Shown here in pieces: positions 14,701 to 26,200 of a DNA stretch of 64,000 nt. The stretch is taken from NCBI GenBank assembly GCA_028829895.1, contig CM054181.1, forward strand, positions 67,695,259-67,759,258. The letters are read 5' to 3'. The DNA is from Sinotaia quadrata. Taxonomy: Eukaryota; Mollusca; Gastropoda; Architaenioglossa; Viviparidae. Below the pieces are notes generated by a model. That model had not been told where the DNA came from. It worked only from the letters and a program-made list of their open reading frames with translations, and searched no databases. The stretch's first letter is position 1, and the number at the start of each line of letters is the position of its first letter. A program made the translations under genes and the position numbers.

Positions 14701-16955
14701 ATAAATGATCATAAAACTAATGTAACCACTATAAACAAATATATTTTAAAAGTAGATTAACTTTGAAATATTTATCGTATATAAAACTAAAGTAATTAAC
14801 ACAACTGTATAGATATATTTATTGATCTTGATTGTCATTACAGACCATGAAATTACAACCACTCTTGAAATTAATTCATATTTTCCCCTTTTCCCAACAA
14901 ATGCATTGGAAAAAGAAAATTATATCTATAGTATTCTGAAAAAGAAAACCAATCTATAAATGAACAAAGGCAAAGAATTAAATATTTATTTAATTAACTG
15001 TTTGAAAACAAATATCAGTATCAAACTGATCCTCAGACTTTTCAACTTAAGTTCAGAACTGTTTAGAGTGATCTGATGTCTAATTCCTGACAACCCTTTG
15101 TAGTAGTATATTAATGAGGGAGTGGGGTGTAAATGGGGTGGTTGCCCTCACACCAGAGATCATGGGGTACCAAATAACTGATAAAATCTCCTCTGGCTTT
15201 GGTCCTTCATTTGTGCTATTTATCCTTAGTAAAATACTGAACCTTTGATATAAATTAGAAATTAGACCACAAAGTCCAAGAGTTGGCTGCAAGACCACAT
15301 CTTACAATATTTAGCAAACATTTTACAACCCATTTCCTTATTTGGTTTGAAGCTATTATTCCTAATGCTAAACAAAATGCACTCATTTTCAATTATTTTC
15401 TGAAAGAATGTGAAGAGAAACAAGTTCAGTAGCCTACTAAAGCGAGGGGCTAAATGTCTGCAACTAGTTAGTCAATGAAGGAAAACAACTAGATCAGTAA
15501 TAAGAAAGCAGGCTAAATGTTCATAGTCACTCAATGAAGGGAAATAACTAGTTCAGTACTATACTACTAAAGAGAGGGGTGTAGAGTGTTAATGTTTGCA
15601 ATTTGTTACTTAACACAGTCAAAGGGAAAACAACTAGTACAGTACTATAGAAATGGGGCTAAATGTTTGAAACTCATTATTCAACAAAGGGAAACAACTA
15701 GTTCAATATTGTGGAGAGTGAAAGATAGAACAGGACACTACCCTCTTACTCCAGTAGTTCAAGTTTGATTCCTGTCGGAGGTGGGGAGAGAGAGACTTAT
15801 GGGTGATTCTTAATTGTTTCTGTACTCAAGCTGTTGAGCTTGCCTTAGTGCCTTGTCTGTTGAATGGGATGATAAATTAGGTCCTGTGTGCAAGGTGCTG
15901 AGCTTGCCTAGTATCTAGTCTTTTAAATGGGATGATAAATTTGATCCTGTATGTAAAAATCTCTTGGTAAATGACAATTAGAAATGGTAGTTCAATGACT
16001 GCTACCCAGGCAAAGTTGATGGTAAAATCTTCAACAATTCATAATTATATAATATTCTTACTAGACCAGTACTAGGCAAATGCATCTCCTTGTAATTCAG
16101 CAAAAGTTGGCAGTTGAAAGAAGACCCAAATTTAACAAAAAGTTAAAAAATTCAGTACCAATTTGACCTATAAAATTTAAATAAATATGTAAATCTCTGA
16201 CAGTAATTTACTAATAAAGTGATATCTTGCTCTAGAGTACTAACCAAAATGCTTACTGTAAATACTCTTTACCTTTCACTAACCAGAATATATAGAGTAA
16301 AGCTGTTTCACCATTGACTTATTGACTTCGTTGTCGGATTCCTTGAAATTATTATATTGCTGAGTTCTACTGTTTACTTACTATTGAAAAATAGACTGAT
16401 AAATACTAACTTTTAAAAAATTAAATCAAATAGTAAATACATTAAAGATTCACAGATAAGTGTTTATACTTTCAATGTAAGTACAATACATAGTCAACTT
16501 ACCTGTTTTCTGATTTGAACCATAGATAAGTATGGATTTGTAAACCCAGTTTCCAGCACCACTGGACGGGCAATGTGACCACTATCTCGTACGAGATGTA
16601 ACAATACGTTGTTTTTTACAACAACATGGGGCAGTGTTCCATCTACATTAGTTTGCTGCTCGGGTAATGCAAGAACACACAGCCTGCCATCTACAGTCAC
16701 CATCACCACTTCATTTACGCCATCACTTTCTAGATCTGTTACTACAGGGGCTGGAAGGTACTCTTCTACTGTAGGATACTTTCCATTGTTATAGAATTGA
16801 GAAGGACTTCTTTTGCGCCAAGTGGGGATTAAATAATAGGTGTCTCTAGCTCGGAAAAGGTAGAATAATGTGAGACATAAACAGATATAACAAACTGATC
16901 GCAGGGACACGCGTTTTACAATATCTTTTACAAATTCCATTTCATTCACCTGCAT
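2734..16955 (-). CDS. FG-GAP/VCBS-repeat single-pass membrane protein, 9 confident exons (3' end uncertain)
   Basis: Exons in transcript order: 16503-16955, 14020-14273, 13514-13667, 10120-10224, 9037-9408, 8341-8498, 7538-7673, 4871-5012, 2734-2877. All have GT donors and AG acceptors and reading phase is kept across all eight junctions, giving about 639 residues. The start is the ATG at 16955 (MQVNEMEF); the second Met, at residue 6, is an alternative. Residues 20-34 form one hydrophobic segment after a basic stretch, so a type II signal anchor is likely. Three acidic loops of the FG-GAP/VCBS calcium-binding type are visible: DLESDG at about residue 74, DVDGDGYME at about 430 and GDFDNDGFND at about 626. 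Such loops occur in beta-propellers, so an extracytosolic or lumenal propeller is inferred. I do not recognise the exact orthologue; it is not clearly FAM234 or ITFG1. For the last junction a second pairing (donor after AAG at 4866, acceptor ten bases upstream at 2887) also keeps frame. Confidence 0.8.
3029..4192. mobile_element. Non-autonomous hAT-type DNA transposon, 1164 bp
   Basis: The left end is CAGTGGTTCCCAAC. The right end, reverse-complemented, is CAGTGATTTCCAAC, a 14-bp terminal inverted repeat with two mismatches. It is flanked by identical 8-bp duplications CTCTAAAC at 3021-3028 and 4193-4200. CAGTGGTTCCCAAC-like ends with 8-bp target duplications are typical of hAT elements. No transposase-like reading frame is present inside, so it would depend on a transposase from elsewhere. 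It sits in an intron of the FG-GAP protein gene. Confidence 0.9.
5030..5480. repeat. Degenerate minisatellite (TCAGCAATACTGATAAGGTATATAC unit)
   Basis: About seven units of 50-65 bp with a core like CAGCAATACTGATAAGGTAT followed by an A-rich spacer containing GCAGGTTTAG. One unit carries an (AT)n run at about 5200-5227. Intronic. Confidence 0.75.
5481..7537. other. Intron sequence with degenerate duplications
   Basis: AT-rich intron. Between about 6520 and 7130 there are two to three diverged copies of a segment marked by CATGGCCA(A/G)TTTTATGTTGCATTG and AAGGTCATTTGCTAAATG, including the block near 7080-7125. No coding signal is seen; short open frames here lack splice or codon support. Confidence 0.5.
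7735..8115. repeat. Minisatellite, about 33-bp unit
   Basis: About eleven units with the core TTTGATTGTCTCCCATTTAG followed by AAGCACCTAGC or similar. Intronic, between the exons at 7538-7673 and 8341-8498. Confidence 0.85.
8454..8740. repeat. Tandem duplication spanning part of an exon and its acceptor
   Basis: 8454-8540 is repeated at 8541-8627 with an offset of 87 bp, followed by about two further diverged units marked by GTGACCCTGTAAGAAAGAA. The first copy contains the start of the FG-GAP-gene exon 8341-8498. The second copy carries the same acceptor (exon edge at 8585), but a TGG codon has become TGA in frame, so it is a dead exon fragment. Confidence 0.9.
10534..10765. repeat. Two-copy tandem duplication, 116-bp unit
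   Basis: The segment starting GTGCACTTGTGCAAGTATGC at 10534 recurs at 10650 with few differences, through the shared AATTGGATAACAATTACATA. Intronic. Confidence 0.85.
10955..11239 (+). repeat. Dispersed CCAAT-pair element, copy 2
   Basis: Same family and orientation as 1355-1632. CCAAT boxes lie at 11141 and 11173, again 32 bp apart. Similarity to the third copy may extend to about 11290 (GAAAGGCAGTCATTAGCTT). Lies in the intron between the exons at 10120-10224 and 13514-13667. Confidence 0.75.
11290..13513. repeat. AT-rich intron with two small tandem duplications
   Basis: About 12470-12600 holds three copies of a unit of roughly 55 bp marked by CATTATGTCATTAGGAA. About 12660-12770 holds two copies of a unit of about 60 bp marked by CACTAATCTAAAAGGCAGAG. 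A short (GT)n run lies near 12940. No coding signal is seen in the rest. Confidence 0.65.
13725..13975. repeat. Degenerate AT-rich tandem repeat
   Basis: Two to three diverged units of about 110 bp marked by AATCTTATAATTAAT, AGCTAATG and ACTAATCA-type words. Intronic. Confidence 0.5.
14274..15414. other. Intron sequence without recognisable features
   Basis: AT-rich intron of the FG-GAP gene between the exons at 14020-14273 and 16503-16955. Nothing conserved or repeated stands out; the short open frame at 15080-15298 has no supporting splice sites. Confidence 0.5.
15415..15720. repeat. Minisatellite, about 60-bp unit
   Basis: Five imperfect units with the core GGGCTAAATGT...CTAGTTAGTCAATGAAGG and AACAACTAGTTCAGTA. 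Intronic. Confidence 0.8.
15735..16015 (+). mobile_element. Possible tRNA-derived SINE fragment
   Basis: AGTTCAAGTTTGATTCCTGT at about 15757 resembles a tRNA B-box region. It is followed by two related blocks with TGAGCTTGCCT, (T/A)AATGGGATGATAAAT and GATCCTGT, an arrangement known from invertebrate SINE tails. No A box, target duplication or tail could be fixed, so the call is tentative. Confidence 0.4.
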
Positions 16956-18493
16956 CTGTTAATTCTTAGAAATTTTATATTTCAATATGTATCGACATTA
17001 TTATATAGTCCTTTAGTATATTAAAATTAAAAATTAGTATATTAAAATTGGAATCCAGGTGATGAACTGCTCGAGTCAATAATAATTCATGTCTCTAGGC
17101 AAAACTATTCAAATACATATATTAAAAAGTTGTGTGATCGACTTATATACCAGCTACTAATTCTGCCACATTTATTAATTGAAATAAAGCACAAACTGAA
17201 GACAAGCAGACGCTTCTATGCTGTCATAAATCGCAACTGTGAGCCCATCTGTGTGAACCAGAAAACGTCAGCTTATTACAATACATTTCTTAAATGCAGC
17301 TTGTAGATACAAAATTTAATTTAAACTAACGTCAGAAACATGTTACATTTGCTGCCATAGTCTTTATAATTATATTTGCTACTAAACAGTTTACGACAAT
17401 CTTTACAAGGGAGCTTATTCATTATTTTTGCTATATTACGACAAATCGAGGTTATCTCTTATCTTAGTAGTGAAAACTTGTATATAACTCTTGAGAAGAA
17501 AATAAATCATTAGAATATCTGATGAACTGTCTTATTGCCAGGTGGAAAATATATGACTTCAAGATAAATATTTATCTTGGTGAGTTTAGTTTATTACATT
17601 TTCTTTTGTGTGTAAGTATAAAGTACCTATATTTTTACTCCATAATTTATGCAAGAGATGGCCTCGTTCGTCTGTGTCCGAGGCCAAGAGAAATCGTAAA
17701 AAGTTGCGCACTTTGCCACAAGTAAAGACTATGGTGTATTTAATAGATGTTAGTGCTTCACTTTACAGCCATTACATGGCCTATGATTAATTTACTACAT
17801 TATTTTATAAAATGTACATATTCTTGTGCATAATAAACAGGAACCAGTAACTGGCCGAAAAACGCACTCTTGTTTACTACAAAATACTAGTGAAGTGGCA
17901 CTGTTATTTATTTATTCATGGCGATGTATTGATCACTTCTTAAGTTAGGCTACATTACACTCGAAACATAAGATAAAACTCATTATTAGATATATTTTCT
18001 TTAGGAATAGAAAAGCTTTTTTTATAAAATAAACTAATTGACAAAATAAAAGAGTTGAAGTTGTACATGATTTTTTTTACCACAAAACAAAAAGTGACTA
18101 GTACACAAATACAAAATATATGAATTAAAATAAAAAGTGTAGTATTGTTGTAAATGGAAGTTTTGAAGTAGAGCTCAGCATCTTGCGATTTCAAAGTACA
18201 TGTAAGATTTTTTGTTACCGAGATGATAAAAATTATCGTAATTTGAAGTAATGCAGTGACTTGAATTAACAAACAAGAAGCAAGGACATGATAAAACGCA
18301 CCTGTTTATTTCTTATATTTTAGACATTGAATTACATACTTCTTGAAAATGTCATGGGTATTTTTGTGTATAAGTCTGAATCACTTGACTTTGACAAAGA
18401 TGCTCAGAAAGATAGTGTAATCTTTATGTCATATTATCAATTTGTTTAGTTGCTGTTTAGTGTTAGAATGTATTTTCTTTTTCTTTCTTTCAG

Positions 18494-18654
18494 TTTCACT
18501 CACACACTATGAATATTACTAGCCCACCTTTTCATTCAAATCATTCACCTGAAAGGTATTAGCAGTCAGTCAAATACTTGGTAAAATGGTAGGAGGAAAA
18601 AAGTTACTGCTGAAGTAAGGGTCTTCTCAGAAACAGGATTATTACAAATATCAG
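18494..18654 (+). other. Candidate non-coding 5' UTR exon of the zinc-finger gene
   Basis: A strong acceptor (TTTTTCTTTCTTTCAG) ends at 18493 and a consensus donor (CAG, then GTGAGT) follows 18654. The next splice site downstream is the acceptor at 19830, before the exon that carries the start codon. The segment has no long open frame. It needs transcript support. Confidence 0.3.
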
Positions 18655-19253
18655 GTGAGTGTCATGACAAGACAGTAGTTCAAGACTACCTGATAAAATT
18701 ATCATTTCAAGATATTTATAGATTAAACCTATCAGTGCTCAGTTTATTTTAAAAAGTAAAGAAAAAGAAAAACTTCCTGTAAGGTAATTTAATATGTATT
18801 TTGATAAATTTTATTTATTTTATTATAATTTTTATTAATATTAAAAATTATGGTGTGTGTGTGTGTGTATTTTATTAGACACATGTTTCTCACTCACACA
18901 CACACATTGTTACTCATGACTGATGTGTAAACCTAAACATGATTGTGCACAATAATTATTTGATCTAAACAATTTTTTGATAGGTCTTCCATAAAATAAG
19001 TATTATTCCTGTTTGCATGATAGAATCTTAATATCAGACCTCATGAAATCAAACACCAGCACAATATGATGAATATCATTTTGTAAATATAATTCAGTTT
19101 TGTAGATGTTTAAATAATTTAAATTAATTGTCTTTTTATTTTGTTCTTTGTTTTATTTGATATGAGGACAGTAATTCACTAATTGAGTAAATAAATTAGC
19201 GGATTTGTAATATTGTACTTGTGTGTATTACAATGAGTGTGCTTATCTGTCTC

Positions 19254-19335
<82 letters not shown>

Positions 19336-19348
19336 TACACACACACAC

Positions 19349-19389
<41 letters not shown>
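19254..19389. repeat. (CA)n microsatellite, about 136 bp
   Basis: Nearly pure CA dinucleotide, interrupted by CATACATA near 19330 and by one AA near 19349. Reading frames of His-Thr or Cys-Val across it are artefacts of the repeat. Confidence 0.98.
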
Positions 19390-19391
<2 letters not shown>

Positions 19392-19830
19392 TACTGTTAT
19401 TCATAACTTGGGTATAAACTAAACATTACTTTTTATAATTATTTTATATTACATAATTTATGTAATAGATCTTCCATAAAATAAACTTTATCCTCATTTA
19501 CATGACAGAATCTTAATGTCAGATCACATGAAGTCAAATGTTAGCATAGCACCACTTTCTAAATATAATATAATTCTAAATTATTATGTTACTTTTTATT
19601 GCTTTTATAATTATCTCTCACTTAACTCCTATTCAGATTTCTTTTAAAAAGTACTTTAAATTAATTTCCTTTTAAAAAGAATTTTATTTTGTTTGTTTAA
19701 TTGTTGTGCAGACAATGCAAGTTGTAAAGAATAAAAATTTGTCTTGCAATTGTATTTATTCTGAAATAAAACCATTTTTATGAAACTTCATGTTAAAAGA
19801 TAATAATAATATTAATAATACCTGTTCCAG

Positions 19831-20285
19831 ATGCTAGAAAATTAAGGAAAATATTTCTGTAAAGAAATGGATAGAAGTAGCAGTGGTGCTCTTGAGTTGT
19901 CTGCAACACATACCAGTGATTCAAATGAAAGTGAGGATGCAGTATTGGTCTTGTCATATGAGGGAGACTTTGTTCCTGCCATAGTGGAAAGAGGGGACAT
20001 AAATGAAAGGCACCAATTCATTCATTCTGGATTAATTAGAGAAACAGCAAACACAAACTATGCAGTTAATGCACTGCAGGTTGATGACTTGAGCAGCAAA
20101 CTGCACAAAGTCAAAGTTGAGCAGAGTGACTTTGAGTATAGTGCTGAAAATGCTGGTCATGACCTGACAAGAAAACGTCACAGACACGTTGAGATAGAGA
20201 AGAACCTCTCTGATGAAGAAGATGACATTTTTGATAACTCAAGTGATGAAGAAGACTGGGTGATTGAAAGAAGAAAGCGATATAG
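19831..20285 (+). CDS. Zinc-finger gene, first coding exon (acidic leader)
   Basis: Acceptor CCTGTTCCAG ends at 19830, a 36-bp untranslated stretch follows, and the ATG is at 19867. It encodes about 139 residues with VKVEQ (a SUMO-type psi-K-x-E site) and an acidic cluster (SDEEDDIFDNSSDEEDW) just before a basic run (RRKRYR). The donor GTAAGT follows 20285 and leaves two bases that pair with the next exon to give Arg. CK2-type acidic serine sites are likely, but this is inference. Confidence 0.85.
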
Positions 20286-23200
20286 GTAAGTTTTGTTGAA
20301 TAACTGGGATAAACTTGGTAAACTGTCAAACCTGTTTAAATTTTGATGTGGTTAAAACACACTAGTTTTCTGAGATGTTATTTAACTGAATAAACTTTTA
20401 CTTTTAGACTTTTTTAATATTCCACAACACACTGGTGATTACTGATTGAAAAATAGTAGTAGTACATAATTAAAACTTAAAGTAAGCAATGTAATCTGAA
20501 ATAAACATGTCAAAGAGGCATTCAGAGCAGCAGGATGCATTGGCATCATGTTTGTGAGAATATGTTTTCTCTGGTATCTCCATGAAAAATTGGATTCCAT
20601 ATTCTTTGTTATGGTTTAGTCCTCATGTTGAAAGTTTCACTTTCTTGCTCTCTATTAAAAAACAAACAAACACAAAATGCTTAGGTTGAATGAGTGATAA
20701 TAAATTTAGTTTTGATAATTTTAGCTTTTAATGTTTTATTACTAGTAATGGTATTCAGAATTATTTTGATAATTTTAGCTTTTAATGTTTTATTACTACT
20801 CATACTAGTAATGGTATTCAGAATTATTTTGATAATTTTAGCTTTTAATGTTTTATTACTAGTATAGTAGTAATGGTATTCAGAATTATTTTGATAATTT
20901 AAGCTTTTAATGTTTTATTAGTAGTAATTGTATTCAGAATTATTTTTTTAAAATTAATTTGCCCTTGTGTATCTGAGTGTCTCCCCCCAAAAAAAAATAA
21001 AAATAAAATAATAATAATAATAATTTGAAACCACTGTTCACATTTTGACTATACAGTTAATTTTAATTTTATTTTTAAACATCTTTTGTTATGTAATTTC
21101 TAGTAGTCATGAAAACAGATAATTAATATAAAATGTTGCTTTAAAAATGTTTTGGGGGTTTGCCTTTTGGTCATACCTGTATCATCATACTGTTGGAGTT
21201 TAGAAAATATGTTAGTATTACCTTTCTCACACGCAATATATTGAATAAAAACACTTTCATTTGAATGAAAATTGAAATTTGAATGCTTAGTAACTTTTCT
21301 AATTATCTAATTACATTTTATCATGTGGAATGGATGAAATAACATTATTTTTGTATGTTTATATTGTTTTGACTGGTACTATTTGTACTACCAACTTAAT
21401 ACTAGTTTTACTACAACACTTATTCTTATAATAGCTCCACTTGTGTAATCGCATTACAATATTTAACACATTAAACACAATAAAATTATTATGTAAACTG
21501 CTTAAGTGCAAGACTATATTAATAATGAAGAATAATGAAAATAATGATAAAACTAAATGATGACTCACAAGCAAAATGGCATTATGTTAAAAATGTATTT
21601 ACAAAAAGAAACACTTAAATAAAATAGATTTAGAAATGTAGTCTGAATAGTCAGTGACAGAATATACAGCTAATCATGCTGATAAAAAAGATGAGATCCC
21701 TTGTAGAATGGCCATGAAAAATTAGTATAGTATAAATGTACTGTAAATAGAAATATGTAACAAGATGCTTTATTTTAATTTGTAATAGTATGCCATTTAT
21801 CTATAAGCATTGTCTGTTCAATTTGTCGAAAATTCTCTTCTTTCTTAATTATTGATTATTTTTACTATTTGATAAACACCCCATAAATTGCTAAAAATAA
21901 TAGAAGAAATTAATGTTTGTTACAGATGTCGTTTTTGCAAAGTGATGTTGAAAACAAAAGCTACCCTAAACCGACATATTTTGCGCCATGAGGAGAAAGG
22001 CAGTGTCAATCAATGCCGCTTCTGCAGCTACAAAACAATCAAGAAAAAACAGTTGCGGGAGCATGAATTCACTCACACTGACAAGCCACATATGTGCCCC
22101 TTGTGTTCATTTAGTTCTCGCACCAAGTCGGACCTTGGCAAACACATGATTGTACACAACAGTGAGAAGCGATTTGCTTGTTCCATTTGCAGTTTTAGGA
22201 CTAAATGGCGAAAGGGTCTGGAGACACACATGCGAACACATGCAACAGACCGACCTTATACTTGTAGCCAGGTGGGTATAGATGTTTCTGCTGATTACTT
22301 GGTATTAGTGCTAGAGAAATGGTATCATCATAATTTATTTTTATAAGTATCTTATGCTGGCAAAATGTAAATAGTGGTGGTTGGGAGGGAGGGAATACAG
22401 AAATTGTTCAGCGTTAAAGAAGTGGTTCCTAGTAATTCTACTGCTTTACTGGGAAGTTGGACAGATAGACTGTTGAATAATAATAATAAAATTAATATCC
22501 TTTGATTTCTAATAGAGTAACTTAGTAAGCTTCTGTGGGGCTTTGGCAGTTGCCAAATTATTAAGTATGCCATGGTATTGGATGGAACCAGTAAAAATTC
22601 CTTAAGATACCTTAGTTTAATCCTTCTAAATGTTTTTAAATAGCATGACGTATATGTAAAAACAATTTTAGTCAACATAATAAATATTGTATAACCATAG
22701 ATGTATATATTATTATATATATACTGAGAAATTGTGTTTGGTAGCTTGGAAAATGTTGGACAGACTTGTTCACTAAAACTCATACACTACTCATGCACTA
22801 ATCATATACTACTCATAAATCGGGATGTTGAGTTTTCTTAAATATTAGATGTTGGACTAATGGAAATTTTCTTTAAAGCACTTAGTTTTCTTTAGGCCTA
22901 ATGCTTTTTTTTTTTTATCTTAAAAGTTAAAATTAAAATCTTATGACTTGCTGTCTTTGAGTTCTGAGCTAGACTTTTTATATATTTTTATTTCATCACA
23001 TTTTATTTTATTTTATTTATTTTTTTAGCCATAACCCAGTATTCACCTCGTTATTTTGACACTGTATTTTTATTGATACCTATCTCAAAATCACTGCAAT
23101 TGATATCTTGCTTTTTTTTTTTAGACCTATCTCTCTGAAACCTATACATGCTTTTAATGAGACTTACTCTATACTCACTGTATTTGATGTGCTTTTATTA

Positions 23201-26200
23201 AGACCTCAATTTACTGCATTCCATATCAAGCTTTTTTTAAAGGATCTGTCCCAAACTTAGTGCATTTAATACCATACCCCAAATATCACACGCCAAACCT
23301 TTATTGAGATATATTGCTATTAACAGCGTCTTCTTAATATTTCAGAAGTTCTGTCTGTTTTTTTGAACACAGATCAAAACATTCTAAATTTCTCACTGCA
23401 TTTATTTATATTGAGATTTAGCCTTTTCACTTTCACTTTATTTATATAATAGGCTTAATTCATTTGAAGCATTCTCTCTCATTTAGTTCTTATGCCCATC
23501 CCTTCTGAAGTATTCACTGTCTTGCTGAACCTTATTTATAAAATGTCTCAGAACATAATCCTGCATAAGTTCTTATTGTCTTTTAGTTTTATGGACCATA
23601 TGCTAAAACCCTTATGAAGTTATTGTCATTTAAATCTTACAACTTATTCCTTCTGAAGTTCTCACTGACATTTAGAATTAGGTCTTGTGATCTTGTAGAT
23701 CTTTGCCCATATCCACTTTTTTTGTTGTTTTATTTTTAACTGTCTTAAAATTTCAACTTTATAAATTTATCCAAACTTTAAGATTTTTAAAAAATGTATT
23801 ATCGTCTTTTAGATCTTAGCAGTAAATCTTTTAACTTTTTTAAAATTTTGAACTTAAACAAACCATTACCTTTTTCTTTTAGAGCTTAGCCAAAATTCTT
23901 ATGATTATCTTTAATGTTCCTTTGGGTTTTAGATGAAGTCTTAGTAAAATTTGCAATCTTTTAAAAAATCTTTTAAAATTAAAAATTAAACAAAAATATA
24001 TATTTGTTTCTCTCTCAAATCTTTTGCATTATTTTTTCAGTGTGACCAAGCATTCAAGTCCAGTTCTGTTCTGAAATCTCACATTTATCGCCGACATTCA
24101 GATGACAAGCCTTTGATGTGTGAGCGGTGTCCCTTTCGATGTAAATCAAACTTTGAACTTAATTATCACAAGACCAGTCACAGCGATGAACGACCATACC
24201 CTTGTCCCTACCCTGGGTGTCACTGGGCATTAAAGACTAAATCTGACTTGACCAAACATACAAGGACACACATTGATGAAAAAAAGCATGTGTGTGAGGT
24301 TTGTGGTAAACGGTTCCGGTGGTCCATGGGTTTGAAGGCTCATGCTTCAGTCCATATGCATGAACGGAATTTTGAATGTGATCACTGCGCCAAGCGGTTC
24401 AAAACTTTGAAAGCACTAATGAAGCATATGACATTGCATAGGGTAAGCTTCATGTTATAATGGATTAAACTGCATAACAGTCACTGTGGTTCTGAAACCT
24501 ATTTTAACTAAAATGAACTGAAACCTATTTTAACCCAGTCCAATTACACAGATATGCAAATAGTAAGAAAACCTATTTTAACTAAAATGAACTGAAACCT
24601 ATTTTAACCCAGTCCAATTACACAGATATGCAAATAGTAAGAAAATATAAGGTATTTTTTTCTAGCATCCAATAAAGTCTAGCTATTGATGGTCACATGT
24701 TAGAATAACATACAATTGTAACACTTAATTTTTTATGTTGTCTCTTCTCACATAAAACAGCTAGTTATGGAAAACCTTTAGCCTTTATAAAGTTAATAAT
24801 TATGGGAGACCTGGGGCAAAAATAAAAGTTAATTATGAGGTGTCTTTATATTATTTAAACAGTTTCATATGTAATTTTTAGCATATGATATTACATTTAT
24901 ATTATGTAAGTATTATACAGAACATTTTATCAGCACACAAATGTATTATGAAAGTCCCTCTAAAGTCATTTATAATTGCATTGGAGATGTATTAGCCTAT
25001 AGAACCTGTCCTATTTTCCTAATGCACATTAATGACACAAAATATATTAGCAAAATGTATCACATAAGTGTTTAGGAAAACTTATTTTACTTTTACCTTT
25101 GAAACATTTATTTTAGCATCATACACCTGGATGATGTGGAGGACATTGAACAGGAAACCACAATTTGTGTGTGTGCGTGCGTGTGTTACCTATAAAAGCT
25201 AAACTGGAAGGAGTAATTCTAATTTAATTTATTCTAATAGAATATGAGCATATACACAAGCAATTTTGTATGATTAATAATTTGTTTTAGCCATGGTGAT
25301 AATGTCTTACTGCATATATCTCTCTAGTCCAGAGGACTTATGAACTTAATATCTCTATGAGACTCAATCTTTGTTAAATTTTTAGTGACCTAACATTGTC
25401 CTTCATGACAGAGACATTATCTTCTCCCATAATATAATTGAAAGTGGGGAAATAATGACTGATTGGACCAGAAATCCATCCAAAATTAATCATGAAAGAG
25501 CCATCACTTAGGATTAAACTTGAGGGACCCATCCAAAAATTCTCTGTGCTTTTCTCTGTGTATGGTTCCATACTAGTAGGTAGGGAGTGTCACTATTCTA
25601 ACCCTGCAGATCTACTAACAAAAGTTGAAGTTTTCTGGACTGGTTTCACCTTTGAGCCTTCCTTCTGGCAGAACAAAAATCACTAACAACAACCAAGGCA
25701 ATATGTGAGAAAGTAACCAATACTCACATCATCTGGAAAATACAACCTAAAATGAAAGCAAACTCCTCTTAGAAACCACACAACCAAGGAAAGAGGCATT
25801 TTCCAAGACTGTAACAGCTAAAACAGAGGAGAAAAAAATACAGGCCGCCATGAAAGTGGGGGGAAACCCAACAATAAATAGCAAGTACATAACCGAAGAA
25901 TATTACTACTCGTGATAAAAACAACCAAACCAATAAAATCCACCCACACTGGAACAGTAGCAGTCAGCTGATACCTGGCGGAAATAAAGCTGCCCTTTAA
26001 AATTTTATACATATGCACTTGAGGCTCCTCTTTCACCCTTATCCAAGTCAGCACTTTCCCCAGCCAAGCCAATACCAACAGCTGGAAAAAAAAAAAGACA
26101 GATAAAAATCAAGGAATTAAAAATATAGAAGAAGACCACCACCACACATTCAAAGAGAACAGAATCAGAGAGCAAAAAGAACTTAACACCCACCAACAAT

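Larger units (their letters stand above)
16956..19830. promoter_or_regulatory. Divergent intergenic region between the FG-GAP and zinc-finger genes
   Basis: About 2.9 kb separates the two start codons, and both genes are read outward, so both promoters should lie here. No TATA box or CpG-rich stretch could be assigned. A short GC-rich hairpin (GGCCTCG at 17660-17666 with CGAGGCC at 17679-17685) stands out in AT-rich surroundings. Small (GT)n/(CA)n tracts lie near 18850 and 18895. About 18880-19110 and 19390-19560 look like diverged copies of each other (CACACA, then CATAAAATAA, then GACAGAATCTTAATGTCAGA). Confidence 0.4.

Noticed and set aside
17660..17685. GC-rich hairpin as a tRNA or small RNA gene
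   Set aside because: Only a 7-bp stem is present. No A or B box, no cloverleaf and no poly-T terminator in the right place.
19179..19422. Cys-Val and His-Thr open frames
   Set aside because: Translations of the (CA)n microsatellite.
22352..22783. 143-codon minus-strand open frame in the zinc-finger intron
   Set aside because: AT-rich, low-complexity translation (for example NNIYIYGYTIF), no domain and no suitable splice sites.
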